From the NCBI GenBank assembly GCA_014727815.1, contig WJMS01000015.1, forward strand, positions 1 through 52,076: a DNA stretch of 52,076 nt. The letters run 5' to 3'. Below are positions 18,509 to 27,548 of the stretch, in pieces (the stretch's first letter is position 1; each line of letters opens with the position of its first letter). The stretch is from a candidate division GN15 bacterium. Its GTDB lineage: Bacteria; Zixibacteria; MSB-5A5; GN15; FEB-12. The notes beneath the pieces were generated by a model. That model did not search any database. It saw only the letters and a list, made by a program, of their open reading frames with translations, and was not told where the DNA came from. Both the position numbers and the translations under genes were made by a program.

Positions 18509-19417
18509 ATGAAGGTCGGTTCGCACACCATCGAGCTTTCAAACGAAGACAAGGTGCTGTTTCCGGACAGCGGGATAACGAAGGGACAGTTGATCGACTA
18601 TTACGCTCGCATCGCCGAGACGATGCTGCCGTACCTGGAGGATCGGCCACTGTCCTTGCAGCGTTTTCCCGACGGCATCGACGGCGATGGATTCTATCAG
18701 AAGCAAGTATCGGATTACTTCCCCGACTGGATAAGTCGCATCGAGATTGACGTTGAGGGTGGGCAAAAGACGCAGGTTGTGTGTAACGAGGCGGCAACGC
18801 TGGTGTATCTGGCCAACCAGGCCTGTATCACACCGCATTCATGGCTGAGCCGCCGGGACAAGCTGAATCAGCCGGACCTGATGGTGTTTGATATCGATCC
18901 GCCCACGGATGATTTTGAGCCGGTCCGGGATGCGACGCGCACCCTGTGCGAGTTGCTCGATGACCTGGAACTGCCCTGCTTCCTGCAGACGACCGGTTCA
19001 AAGGGGATACATATAGCGGTGCCGTTGAAGCGCCATCAGGACTTCGACGAGGTGCGTGCCTTCGCACGGGACATAGCTGATTTGCTGGCAAAGCGACATC
19101 CCAAACAGCTGACGGTGGAGCAGCGTAAGGATAAGCGGGGCGACCGGGTGTTTCTCGATACAAACCGCAATGCTTACGGTCAGACGATGGTCACGCCGTA
19201 TTCGGTGCGGCCGCGGCCGGGCGCACCGGTGGCGACACCGATCGAGCGGGACGAACTGGACGATGGAGCCCTGCGGTCCGACCGTTACACGATCAGCAGC
19301 ATCTTTCGTCGGCTGGGCCAGCGCATGGATCCCTGGGGCGGGTTGCGCAAGCATGCGGTTACGCTGTCATCGTCACGAGACAGGCTGGCAGACATAAAGA
19401 AGGCCGACTCGAGATGA
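18509..19417 (+). CDS. Non-homologous end-joining polymerase/primase (LigD Pol domain), stand-alone
   Basis: QKQVSDYFPDWI, WLSRRDKLNQPDLMVFDIDPP (DxD), TTGSKGIHIAVPL, TPYSVRPRPGAPVATPI. GTG at 18503 overlaps the ligase TGA; ATG at 18509. Confidence 0.93.
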   Translation: MKVGSHTIELSNEDKVLFPDSGITKGQLIDYYARIAETMLPYLEDRPLSLQRFPDGIDGDGFYQKQVSDYFPDWISRIEIDVEGGQKTQVVCNEAATLVYLANQACITPHSWLSRRDKLNQPDLMVFDIDPPTDDFEPVRDATRTLCELLDDLELPCFLQTTGSKGIHIAVPLKRHQDFDEVRAFARDIADLLAKRHPKQLTVEQRKDKRGDRVFLDTNRNAYGQTMVTPYSVRPRPGAPVATPIERDELDDGALRSDRYTISSIFRRLGQRMDPWGGLRKHAVTLSSSRDRLADIKKADSR

Positions 19418-19450
19418 GCCGGCTTCCCGTTCAGCCGTTCCCACGTACAC

Positions 19451-19735
19451 TTAGAAACTTGTTTCTTTCGACGAAAAGGTCTCTCGCAATTGCGACAGCG
19501 ATTCTTCGACCTCATGACGCAGCGGTTCCCACGCATCGGTGCGACTGATCTGCAATTCATTGAGCTTGCCTTCGGTATCGCGCAGGCGAGCTTTGGCGTA
19601 TTCGAGTTTCTTGCTGTACGCCACCTTGGCATCGGCCTCCGCGGCCTGGGCCTTGGCTTTGAGTTCGTTCAGTTGTGACCGAAACTGGTCGAGTTCGCGA
19701 TTGATACGTTCGATGTAGGTTTGTTTGTCCGCCAT
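19451..19735 (-). CDS. Small coiled-coil protein (sll1863-like stress protein family), paralog 1
   Basis: MADKQTYIERINRELDQFRSQLNELKAKAQAAEADAKVAYSKKLEYAKARLRDTEGKLNELQ heptad-rich. Confidence 0.65.
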   Translation of the reverse strand: MADKQTYIERINRELDQFRSQLNELKAKAQAAEADAKVAYSKKLEYAKARLRDTEGKLNELQISRTDAWEPLRHEVEESLSQLRETFSSKETSF

Positions 19736-19791
19736 GCCAGCCCTCCTGGGTCGTTGTCGATTGGTTTCGCGACGGCGTCCGGCCGGATCGA

Positions 19792-20082
19792 TCAGCCGAT
19801 CTTCGACAATACGTCGCGGAACTTCTGCTTGGCTTCGTCAAGCTTCACTTCGGCGTCATTGCGAAGTTCGGCGAACTTGTTCTCGGCCGCATTGGACATC
19901 TCGGTCGCTTTCTGCTCCAGCGCCTTCATGCGGGTTTCCAGTTCGCTGATTTCGCGGTTGTAGTCGATTTCCGCCTGGGCGCCGCTTTTCTCGGCTTTCG
20001 CCTTGTACTCGTCTATCTTGGCCTGCCATTCTTTCAGCTGGGCATTCATCTTGTCAACATAGGCTTGCTGTTCATTAGCCAT
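19792..20082 (-). CDS. Small coiled-coil protein (sll1863-like stress protein family), paralog 2
   Basis: MANEQQAYVDKMNAQLKEWQAKIDEYKAKAEKSGAQAEIDYNREISELETRMKALEQ; same length and pattern as its neighbour. Confidence 0.65.
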   Translation of the reverse strand: MANEQQAYVDKMNAQLKEWQAKIDEYKAKAEKSGAQAEIDYNREISELETRMKALEQKATEMSNAAENKFAELRNDAEVKLDEAKQKFRDVLSKIG

Positions 20083-20204
20083 ACGGACCTCCTTTGGTCG
20101 CGGTACAGGGATATGATATGGGAATACGCGCTTAGAAGTAGTGCTGACGACGTAACCTCATTCGTTACATAGAATGGAATTGCGGACGAGATGTTCCAGG
20201 AAAG

Positions 20205-20233
20205 AACCGCCGGACCAAACAGGTCCGGCGGTT
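20205..20233 (-). terminator. Hairpin terminator at the end of the suf-like operon
   Basis: Perfect 12-bp stem AACCGCCGGACC-aaaca-GGTCCGGCGGTT; a TTCTTT stretch follows on the minus strand and TTTT on the plus strand. Confidence 0.7.
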
Positions 20234-20264
20234 TTAGTGATACGTGTACGGTCGATAGCGGGTG

Positions 20265-21209
20265 CTATGAGCGGCTCAGCAGGCCGTTGATGATCGTTTC
20301 GACGGCGTCATCCTCGGACAGGCCGCGAGCCATCAGGGTTTCCAGCTGTTTGTTGTCGACACTGCCGATGGCGGCCTCGTGGGTGATGTGGGCGCGTGGG
20401 TCGTGCACGTCGACCACCGGCACGGCGGTGGCGACACCGTTGTCCTGCACGATTTCCTTGCAGTCGACATGACCGCGAGCGAAAGGTGCTGACGCTGTGA
20501 GCTTGTTGTACACTTCCGCTTTGGCGTTGTCGCGCACGGCGATCTTGGAGGTGAGCACGCCTTTGGCGTACTCGCCGACCAGATTGGCGGTTTCACTGAT
20601 CTTGATATAGTCATCGGCGCGACCGCTGATGCGCGCATTCATATCGAGAAGGCTGTTGGCCTGGCAGGTAGCTTCGTAGTCGATGTCGATCAGGCCGACC
20701 CGTCCCTCGATGAGTTCGAATTCGGTTTCGAAGCGGGCGCCGGGACCGACCTCGACCAGCGCTTTCGGGTATACCTTCACCCCACCGGCCGGGCTGTGGA
20801 CGTGTTTTTCGAAGTACTTGTACGAGGCGTTCTCGCCGACGCGAAGACGGGCATCCATAATGTGCTGGACATCGACGGCGACCGGAAAGACACAGTGGGC
20901 CAGCAGAGAGATGTGGGCGCCGCTTTCGATGGTGACATCCATGATAATGCGCTGGACGCCGCGGTCGGGAGTCATGCCGAAGCAGAGATGTACGGGCTTT
21001 TTGACGATCGTACCGGAGCGAAGGTTGACGACCACCTTGACGCCGTCATCGAGTTCCTTGGCATCAACATCGAGACCCGGCACGGCATGCATACCGAGCA
21101 CGTGGTTCTCGTTGATGACCAGGTGGGCGACATCGGGATCGTCCAGTTCATGCGGGTCGGTACCGGTGCGGCTGTACAGATCATTTATGACGGTAAGTTC
21201 CTGACTCAT
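20265..21209 (-). CDS. SufB/SufD family Fe-S cluster scaffold protein (SmsB-like, 314 aa)
   Basis: SufBD core: ARGHVDCKEIVQDNG, DPRAHITHEAAIGSVDNKQLETLMARGLSEDDAVETIINGLL. Confidence 0.88.
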   Translation of the reverse strand: MSQELTVINDLYSRTGTDPHELDDPDVAHLVINENHVLGMHAVPGLDVDAKELDDGVKVVVNLRSGTIVKKPVHLCFGMTPDRGVQRIIMDVTIESGAHISLLAHCVFPVAVDVQHIMDARLRVGENASYKYFEKHVHSPAGGVKVYPKALVEVGPGARFETEFELIEGRVGLIDIDYEATCQANSLLDMNARISGRADDYIKISETANLVGEYAKGVLTSKIAVRDNAKAEVYNKLTASAPFARGHVDCKEIVQDNGVATAVPVVDVHDPRAHITHEAAIGSVDNKQLETLMARGLSEDDAVETIINGLLSRS

Positions 21210-21946
21210 GCCTGCCCCTCGATGTTGTACAGTTCGGGGACATTTTTGTGGTCACAGGGGATACACTTGTCCTCGAAGTAGTGTCTGATCCTGGCTACCG
21301 AGCCTTTGTCGACGACCTTGCCGTGGCACATGAGAAAGGCGTGCTCGGCCTGATTGAGGACGGCGAGGCTGTGGGTGATCAGTATGACGGTCGTTCCCTG
21401 CTCCTTGAGCAACTTGACGGCATCGAAGATGCGTTCGATCGACTCGATGTCGATGCCGGAGTCGGGTTCATCGAGCAACGCGACTTTTGGTTTCATAGCG
21501 AGGATGGAGGCGAGTTCGACCTTTTTGCGTTCACCACCGCTGAGGGTCTTGTCGACCGCGCGATTGCCGTAGTCATCGGGGTCGAGCCCGACCTGTTCGA
21601 GAATCGCCATCGCATCGACCTTGTCGCCATTAGCCGAGGCGTTGATGAAGGTACGGATCGGCAGGCCTTCGAAGCGGGCCGGCTCCTGCCAGCCGAGGGT
21701 AATGCCCTTGCGGGCGCGCTCATCGATACTCAGTTCGCGAATCGACTGGCCTTCGAACAGAATATCGCCTTCGATATCGGCATATCCGCTCAGACCAATG
21801 ATGGTGGCAGCCAGGGTGGATTTACCGGCGCCGTTGGGGCCGACCACCGCATGCACGTGGCCGTCCCAGAAATCGATCGACACATCGTTGAGAATCTGTC
21901 GACCGCCCAGCGACAGTTTGAGATTTTCAACTGCGAGAATGCCCAT
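21206..21946 (-). CDS. sufC: SufC-like ABC ATPase
   Basis: VVGPNGAGKSTLAATIIG, TLSGGERKKVELASILAMKPKVALLDEPDSGIDI; 4-bp overlap with the SufBD gene. Confidence 0.9.
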   Translation of the reverse strand: MGILAVENLKLSLGGRQILNDVSIDFWDGHVHAVVGPNGAGKSTLAATIIGLSGYADIEGDILFEGQSIRELSIDERARKGITLGWQEPARFEGLPIRTFINASANGDKVDAMAILEQVGLDPDDYGNRAVDKTLSGGERKKVELASILAMKPKVALLDEPDSGIDIESIERIFDAVKLLKEQGTTVILITHSLAVLNQAEHAFLMCHGKVVDKGSVARIRHYFEDKCIPCDHKNVPELYNIEGQA

Positions 21947-22055
21947 GACTTGTCCTTTCCGGTTGCTGGCGCCGACGGGTCGGGCCCGGTCGGCACAATC
22001 CTGCAATATAAAGAAGATACGGCCGGTCGCTGCCCTTTTTTTCTTCAGCAGCCAA

Positions 22056-23117
22056 TCAATGCTCGCCCATGACGGTAACGCTGTCACCGAGGACATCTTC
22101 GACATACAGCATCTGTATCACGACGATAACGGCTACCGCGAAAGGCGTTGCCAGGAAGACGCCGAGGGCGCCGAAGAGGACGCCCATAACTACCTGCACG
22201 ACAATCAATAACGCCGGAGGCAGGGATACCGCGCGCTTCTGGATGAGCGGTGTAATCAGGTAGCTCTCCATGGCCTGTACGGCGGCATAAACGATCACGA
22301 CGTAGACGGCCAGAATCGGGCTTTCGGCGAGCGCGACCAGAACAGCCGGTATGGCTGAGATGATGGGTCCGACGAACGGCACGAATGAAAGGACCGCCGC
22401 GATCAAACCGAGGGTGAAGGCGAGCGGGACACCGGCTATCCAGAGACCAATACCGGTGAGCAGGCCGACCACGGCCATCGACGCGAACCGTCCGGCCAGC
22501 CACCAGCGGAGGGCGTGTCCGATGGCCGCGCTGATCTCACGTGCGCGCTTGCGCCTGTTTTCCGGCACGAGGCGGATAGCGTTGTCAATGTACAGCCGCG
22601 GGTCAATCGCGAGGTACAAACCGACAAACAGCACCAGCAGAGCCGACAAGAGAGCCCCGACCGTTGTTGAGAAGACACCGGCCACCCGCCCCATGACCTC
22701 GGAACCCGGTGTGACCAGTTCGTCGAGCGTCGGTACATTCTGCAGCAGTTGTCGGCCCCAGGGATTGGCCCGCAGGCTTTCGCGAATGCTCTCGTAGGCG
22801 TCGGGCAGACGTTCCGACAGGCGGACGAACTGTTCGGCAATGCGTGGCCCGAGCAGCCAGCCGATCAGCCCACCGAGTCCGAGCAGGAGCAGGATGACGA
22901 TCCAGAGCGTGAGAATGCGCGGCAGGCGGGTCACTGTCTGCAGCCAGCCGGTCAGGCCGTCGAGGAGGACGGCGAGGAGAACACCGGCAAAAACACCGAG
23001 CAGCATCTGGGCCAGGCTACCGAGGAGGTAGACGACGAGTGCAAAGATGGCCACGATGCCGACGGCGGTCAGTATCTTGCGACTGAAATTGAGCGATCCG
23101 TTGGTGTTGCTGCTCAT
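22056..23117 (-). CDS. AI-2E family transporter (PerM-like)
   Basis: About eight hydrophobic segments; FVPFVGPIISAIPAVLVAL...VQAMESYLITPLIQKRAVSLPPALLIVVQVVMGVLFGALGVFLATP. Confidence 0.88.
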   Translation of the reverse strand: MSSNTNGSLNFSRKILTAVGIVAIFALVVYLLGSLAQMLLGVFAGVLLAVLLDGLTGWLQTVTRLPRILTLWIVILLLLGLGGLIGWLLGPRIAEQFVRLSERLPDAYESIRESLRANPWGRQLLQNVPTLDELVTPGSEVMGRVAGVFSTTVGALLSALLVLFVGLYLAIDPRLYIDNAIRLVPENRRKRAREISAAIGHALRWWLAGRFASMAVVGLLTGIGLWIAGVPLAFTLGLIAAVLSFVPFVGPIISAIPAVLVALAESPILAVYVVIVYAAVQAMESYLITPLIQKRAVSLPPALLIVVQVVMGVLFGALGVFLATPFAVAVIVVIQMLYVEDVLGDSVTVMGEH

Positions 23118-25861
23118 GAGCGGCTCCTCTTACGGCGGTGACCGATGATTAGTTTGTACACCTGTCCGACAAGCAACGGAAACAGGCTGAGGACGACGAC
23201 TGTAAGCCAACCATCCACTCCCGGTGGCTGCAGGCTCAGCACGTCGGAAATACCGGGCATATAGACCGCACCGAGCAGCAGGCCGAGACAGATGAGAAGC
23301 GCCAGCCAGACGTAGCGGTTGCGGGTAATCTCGTTAAACAACGGGTGTGAATCGGTATCGCGCATATTGAAGATATGGAGCAGGCGCGAAAACGAGAGCG
23401 TCAGGAACGACACGGTCACGGCCTGACTGTGCGGCATGCCGAGCCAGGACATGGCGACGTACAGCGCCAGCAGGATGGCGACTGCGATGACGGCGCCGAA
23501 ACCGCCGATAAAGGCCCAGTGTTGGCGGGCCAGAATCGGTTCGTCGGTGCTTCGCGGCGGGCGATCCATGATTTCGGGCGCCCCCTCCCCCATGCCGAGG
23601 GCGAGCGCGGGAAAGACATCGAGCACGAAATTGAGAAAGAGGATTTGCAGCGGCAGCAATGGCAGCGGACTTCCGGAAACCGAGGCAGCGGCGACCGCGA
23701 TGATCTCTGCGACATTACCGGAGAGCAGATAGAGCACGAAGTTGCGGATGTTGTCGAAGATGACGCGGCCGTGTGCGACGGCAGCGACGATCGTGGCAAA
23801 GGCATCGTCTTTGAGAACCATGTCGGCGGCTTCGCGCGCGACCTGCGTTCCGCGCCGGCCCATGGCGATACCGATGTCCGCTTTTTTGAGCGCCGGAGCA
23901 TCGTTGACGCCGTCGCCGGTCATCGCCACGATACTGCCGTTGTGCTGGTGGGCGCCGATGAGCGTGAGTTTCTGCCTCGGGCTGACACGGGCAAAGATGT
24001 TTGTTGCGAGAATCCGTTCCTTGTCGCCCTGCTCTTCGTCATCGGGGATTTCGTCACCGGTCATTGCGGTCAGATCGTGATCGCGGACCAGACCAATGTC
24101 ATCGGCGATCTTGACGGCCGTGGCAGGCTGATCGCCGGTAACCATGATGACACGGATGCCGGCGTGGCGGCAGCGCTCAAGCGCCTCCGGGATGTCTTCG
24201 CGGGCGGGATCGAGCAGGCCGATCAGGCCTATGAAGACAAGGTCTTGATACGGATCGATATCGGTACTTTCGACCGTGCGGCGGGCTACAGCGAGGACGC
24301 GGAGGCCATCGGCAGCGAGGTTGTCGTTTTTCTCCGTCCATTCCGAGCGACCATCGTCGGTTAACTCCTCTTCACCATCTTTCGTTACAATCTTGCTGGA
24401 GGCTTGCAGCACAGCCTCCGGCGCGCCCTTGACGGCTTCGAAGAAGCCACTTTCTGTCTCGTGGAAGGTGGCCATCATTTTGGTTTCGCGGTCGAAGGCC
24501 TCCTCGCGCTCTTCGGGCATCTCGTCGAGCAGCTGTTTGCGCTCGAGTCCGGCATCGCGGCCGGCGACAAGCAGGGCCAGTTCCATCGGGTCGCCGGTCC
24601 CCTGTTCTTCGTTGTCATCGTCATCTTTATCGTGTAAGGAGGCATTGTTGCAAAGAACGCCGATCTTGAGGGCTTCGTGGAGAGTGTTCTGAGCATCTTC
24701 CTCTTTTGACTCCTCGCCGGACTCTTTTGAGTCGTCACTACCTTCGAATCTATGTTCGGCGAACTGGAGATTGATCTGGCGGAGGGTCATGCGGTTTTCG
24801 GTCAGGGTGCCGGTTTTGTCGGTACAGATGATCGAGGTGGTGCCGAGTGTTTCAACCGAGCCGAGCCGGTTGATGAGCGCGTTGCGCCGGGCCATGCGCA
24901 GCATACCACGGGCGAGGGCGATAGTGGCGACAATGGGGAGACCTTCGGGAACGGCAGCCACGGCCAGGGCAACGGCGGTTTCTATCATGAGAAGTGTATC
25001 GCGACCGCGGAGGATTCCCAGTACGGCTACGATCGCCGTCAGGCCGAGCGTGACCCAGATCAGGCTGCGGCCGAGGCGGTCGAGGCGTCTTTCGATCGGT
25101 GTTTGTTCCGATTCGGCTTCTTCTACCAGTTCGGAAATCCGGCCGAGTTCGGTGTGCATGCCGGTGGCGGCGACAACGCCGTAGCCGGAGCCGCTGGTGA
25201 TGGCGGTGCCTTTAAACAGAGCGCAGGTGCGCTCGCCAATCGACGCATCGGCGTCGACCGGTTCAACCTGCTTGGTGACCGGCACCGACTCGCCGGTCAG
25301 GGCGGACTCGTTCGCCTGAAGTTTCGCGGCTTCGAGAAGGCGAATATCGGCAGTGACAACATCACCCTCGCCAATGATGACGACATCGCCGGGCACCAGT
25401 TCATCGGCGGGGATGTCGCGCTCCTTGCCGTCTCGGCGCACGCGGGCGGAGACGCGCCCCATTTCACGGAGGGCATCCATGGAGCGGACAGCGCGCATTT
25501 CGGTGAAGAAGCCGATGGCGGTGTTGAGGGCGATAGCAATTGCGATCGCGACTGCCTCGACGGCCTGATCAAACGCGGCCGAGAGAATGGCGGCGGCCGC
25601 CAGCAGCCCGATAATGATACTCTTGAACTGGTCGACCAGGATTTCCCAGGTAGAGCGCCGCTCGCTCTCGCGGAGACGGTTGCGACCATGGGTGCGACGG
25701 CGGCGTTCACACTCGGACTCACTGAGACCCTGCTCGGGATCGACGTCGAGTCTCGACAGAACATCGTCGACCGATTCCGACCAGTAGGCCCAGTCGGAGC
25801 GGTCGGCGTCACCGCCCTGCGACCGGTCGTTGGCGCGCTGCTGTTGTGTGTCCGGGGACAT
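23114..25861 (-). CDS. Cation-translocating P-type ATPase (Ca2+-ATPase/PMR1-like)
   Basis: DKTGTLTENRM phosphorylation motif, TGESVPVTKQ, MTGDGVNDAPALKKADIGIAMG, PEGLPIVATIALA. Start trimmed to ATG 25861. Confidence 0.94.
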   Translation of the reverse strand: MSPDTQQQRANDRSQGGDADRSDWAYWSESVDDVLSRLDVDPEQGLSESECERRRRTHGRNRLRESERRSTWEILVDQFKSIIIGLLAAAAILSAAFDQAVEAVAIAIAIALNTAIGFFTEMRAVRSMDALREMGRVSARVRRDGKERDIPADELVPGDVVIIGEGDVVTADIRLLEAAKLQANESALTGESVPVTKQVEPVDADASIGERTCALFKGTAITSGSGYGVVAATGMHTELGRISELVEEAESEQTPIERRLDRLGRSLIWVTLGLTAIVAVLGILRGRDTLLMIETAVALAVAAVPEGLPIVATIALARGMLRMARRNALINRLGSVETLGTTSIICTDKTGTLTENRMTLRQINLQFAEHRFEGSDDSKESGEESKEEDAQNTLHEALKIGVLCNNASLHDKDDDDNEEQGTGDPMELALLVAGRDAGLERKQLLDEMPEEREEAFDRETKMMATFHETESGFFEAVKGAPEAVLQASSKIVTKDGEEELTDDGRSEWTEKNDNLAADGLRVLAVARRTVESTDIDPYQDLVFIGLIGLLDPAREDIPEALERCRHAGIRVIMVTGDQPATAVKIADDIGLVRDHDLTAMTGDEIPDDEEQGDKERILATNIFARVSPRQKLTLIGAHQHNGSIVAMTGDGVNDAPALKKADIGIAMGRRGTQVAREAADMVLKDDAFATIVAAVAHGRVIFDNIRNFVLYLLSGNVAEIIAVAAASVSGSPLPLLPLQILFLNFVLDVFPALALGMGEGAPEIMDRPPRSTDEPILARQHWAFIGGFGAVIAVAILLALYVAMSWLGMPHSQAVTVSFLTLSFSRLLHIFNMRDTDSHPLFNEITRNRYVWLALLICLGLLLGAVYMPGISDVLSLQPPGVDGWLTVVVLSLFPLLVGQVYKLIIGHRRKRSRS

Positions 25862-25889
25862 AGCTATTCTGGCCCGATTGGTCGAACGA

Positions 25890-27482
25890 TCAGGCGAGCT
25901 GTTTGCGCAGTTCCCGGCGCAGGTCGACATCCCCGACCCGGAGCGCATCGGGGGACGGCAACTCATCGCGACGCATCAGTTCATCGACCGCCGCCAGTTC
26001 TTCACCACGACCGACACCAACTGCGGCCCGTACGGCGTCTCCGTGTACAAAGTAGGCGATGAAGCTTTCGGATTTCACTTCACCGTCAAAGATGATATCG
26101 TCCCATTCGGGGCAGTGACCGACATAGCCGACCTGGAGTTGACCCAGCGAGGTCCAGAAGAACGGCACCCCTCGGTATGTTTCATCGCCACCCGCCATGT
26201 TGGCTCCGGCCAGCCGGCCGTGCTGTTCGGCGGTGCGCCAGTGTTCGATTCGGATCGGCCTGTCGGTGCGCCAGTCGGTAAAGGTGGCGACATCGCCGGC
26301 GGCGTACACGTTGTCGGTCACGCGCAAGTGATCATCAACCCGGACGCTGCCATCGGACTCGAGCTGCAGGCCATCGAGTGTCTTCGTGGCGGGATCAACG
26401 CCAATGCCGACCACGACAAAATCAGCGTCCAGTGACTCGTCGCTGTCCAGGATGACCTTTTCGAGTTTGTCGCTGCCCGCGAACTCGGCGACCCCGGCTT
26501 TCATCTTGAAGGTGATGCCCTCTCCCTCGTAGCGATGCTGGATGGCGCGTCCGAACTGTTCGCCGAAGACCGATTCCATCGGTGTATCCTCCGGCGCGAC
26601 GACGGTCACGGTGACATCCCGTTCTCGCAGGCTGGCCGCGACTTCCATTGCAATAAAGCTGGCGCCGACGACAACCGCTCGTGAGGCATTGTCGGCGGCT
26701 TCGATGATCCGATCCGCGTCATCGTGGCTGCGCAGAGTAAAGACGCCGTCCAGGTCGCTGCCGGGAACGTCGAGCGATCGCGGTACGCCGCCGGTAGCGA
26801 GGAGCAACTGGTCGTATTGAATTGACTCGCCGTCTTTGAATATCGCGGTCTGCTTCTCGGTGTCTATGGCGGTGGCTTCGCGCTCGGACATGATCTCGAT
26901 ACCGTGGTCTTTGTAGAACTTCTCATCGCGAAGTGGAATCCAGTCGGGTTCCGCTTGGCCCTGCAGGTATTCCTTGGACAGGTTGGGTCGATCGTACGGG
27001 AGTCGGGATTCCCTGGTAACCATGACGATTCGTCCGGTGAAACCGTTTTCGCGCATCGACTGGGCAGCAGCGTTGCCGGCGGCGCCGGCGCCGAGGATGA
27101 GGCAGGTGCGGTCACTATCTTTCGTGTCGGTCATGTCGGGTGGACACGAGGCCGGCAGTTGTTCGGGGACACGCACGTACACATCACCGTCCTCTATCTC
27201 CACCGGGTAGCTGCAGAGACCATCGCGAGAGGGCGGTTCCAGCAGATCACCGGAGCGGATGTCAAAGGTGGCGTGGTGCCAGGGGCAGATCAGGCGGTGT
27301 CCGGCCAGGGCGCCCTGTTCAAGGGGAGCGCCATAATGCGGGCAGGAGCCGCTGACGGCGAAGTAGTCCGAGCCGACCCGGCCGAGGACAATCTTCGAGT
27401 CGGCCACCTCGAATGCCCGTTTTTCTCCATCCTGCAATTCATCGGCCGCTACAAGACGTACCTTTTTGTCGCTCATCATCAT
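25890..27482 (-). CDS. Rieske [2Fe-2S]-FAD-dependent oxidoreductase (AIF/AIFM3-like)
   Basis: CPHYGAPLEQG...CPWHHATFDI Rieske ligands, then LILGAGAAGNAAAQSMRENGFTG and DNVYAAGDVATF. Confidence 0.92.
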   Translation of the reverse strand: MMMSDKKVRLVAADELQDGEKRAFEVADSKIVLGRVGSDYFAVSGSCPHYGAPLEQGALAGHRLICPWHHATFDIRSGDLLEPPSRDGLCSYPVEIEDGDVYVRVPEQLPASCPPDMTDTKDSDRTCLILGAGAAGNAAAQSMRENGFTGRIVMVTRESRLPYDRPNLSKEYLQGQAEPDWIPLRDEKFYKDHGIEIMSEREATAIDTEKQTAIFKDGESIQYDQLLLATGGVPRSLDVPGSDLDGVFTLRSHDDADRIIEAADNASRAVVVGASFIAMEVAASLRERDVTVTVVAPEDTPMESVFGEQFGRAIQHRYEGEGITFKMKAGVAEFAGSDKLEKVILDSDESLDADFVVVGIGVDPATKTLDGLQLESDGSVRVDDHLRVTDNVYAAGDVATFTDWRTDRPIRIEHWRTAEQHGRLAGANMAGGDETYRGVPFFWTSLGQLQVGYVGHCPEWDDIIFDGEVKSESFIAYFVHGDAVRAAVGVGRGEELAAVDELMRRDELPSPDALRVGDVDLRRELRKQLA

Positions 27483-27548
27483 CTACCTCCTGCATATGAG
27501 TGTGACGGTGGCCATACGAGTTGGCGTACGGCCACCGTCATGCTTGAC

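Noticed and set aside
24752-26062. 436-aa plus-strand ORF, and 23375-24364 (329 aa)
   Set aside because: Antisense to the P-type ATPase; the protein shows no recognizable domain and has mirror-frame composition.
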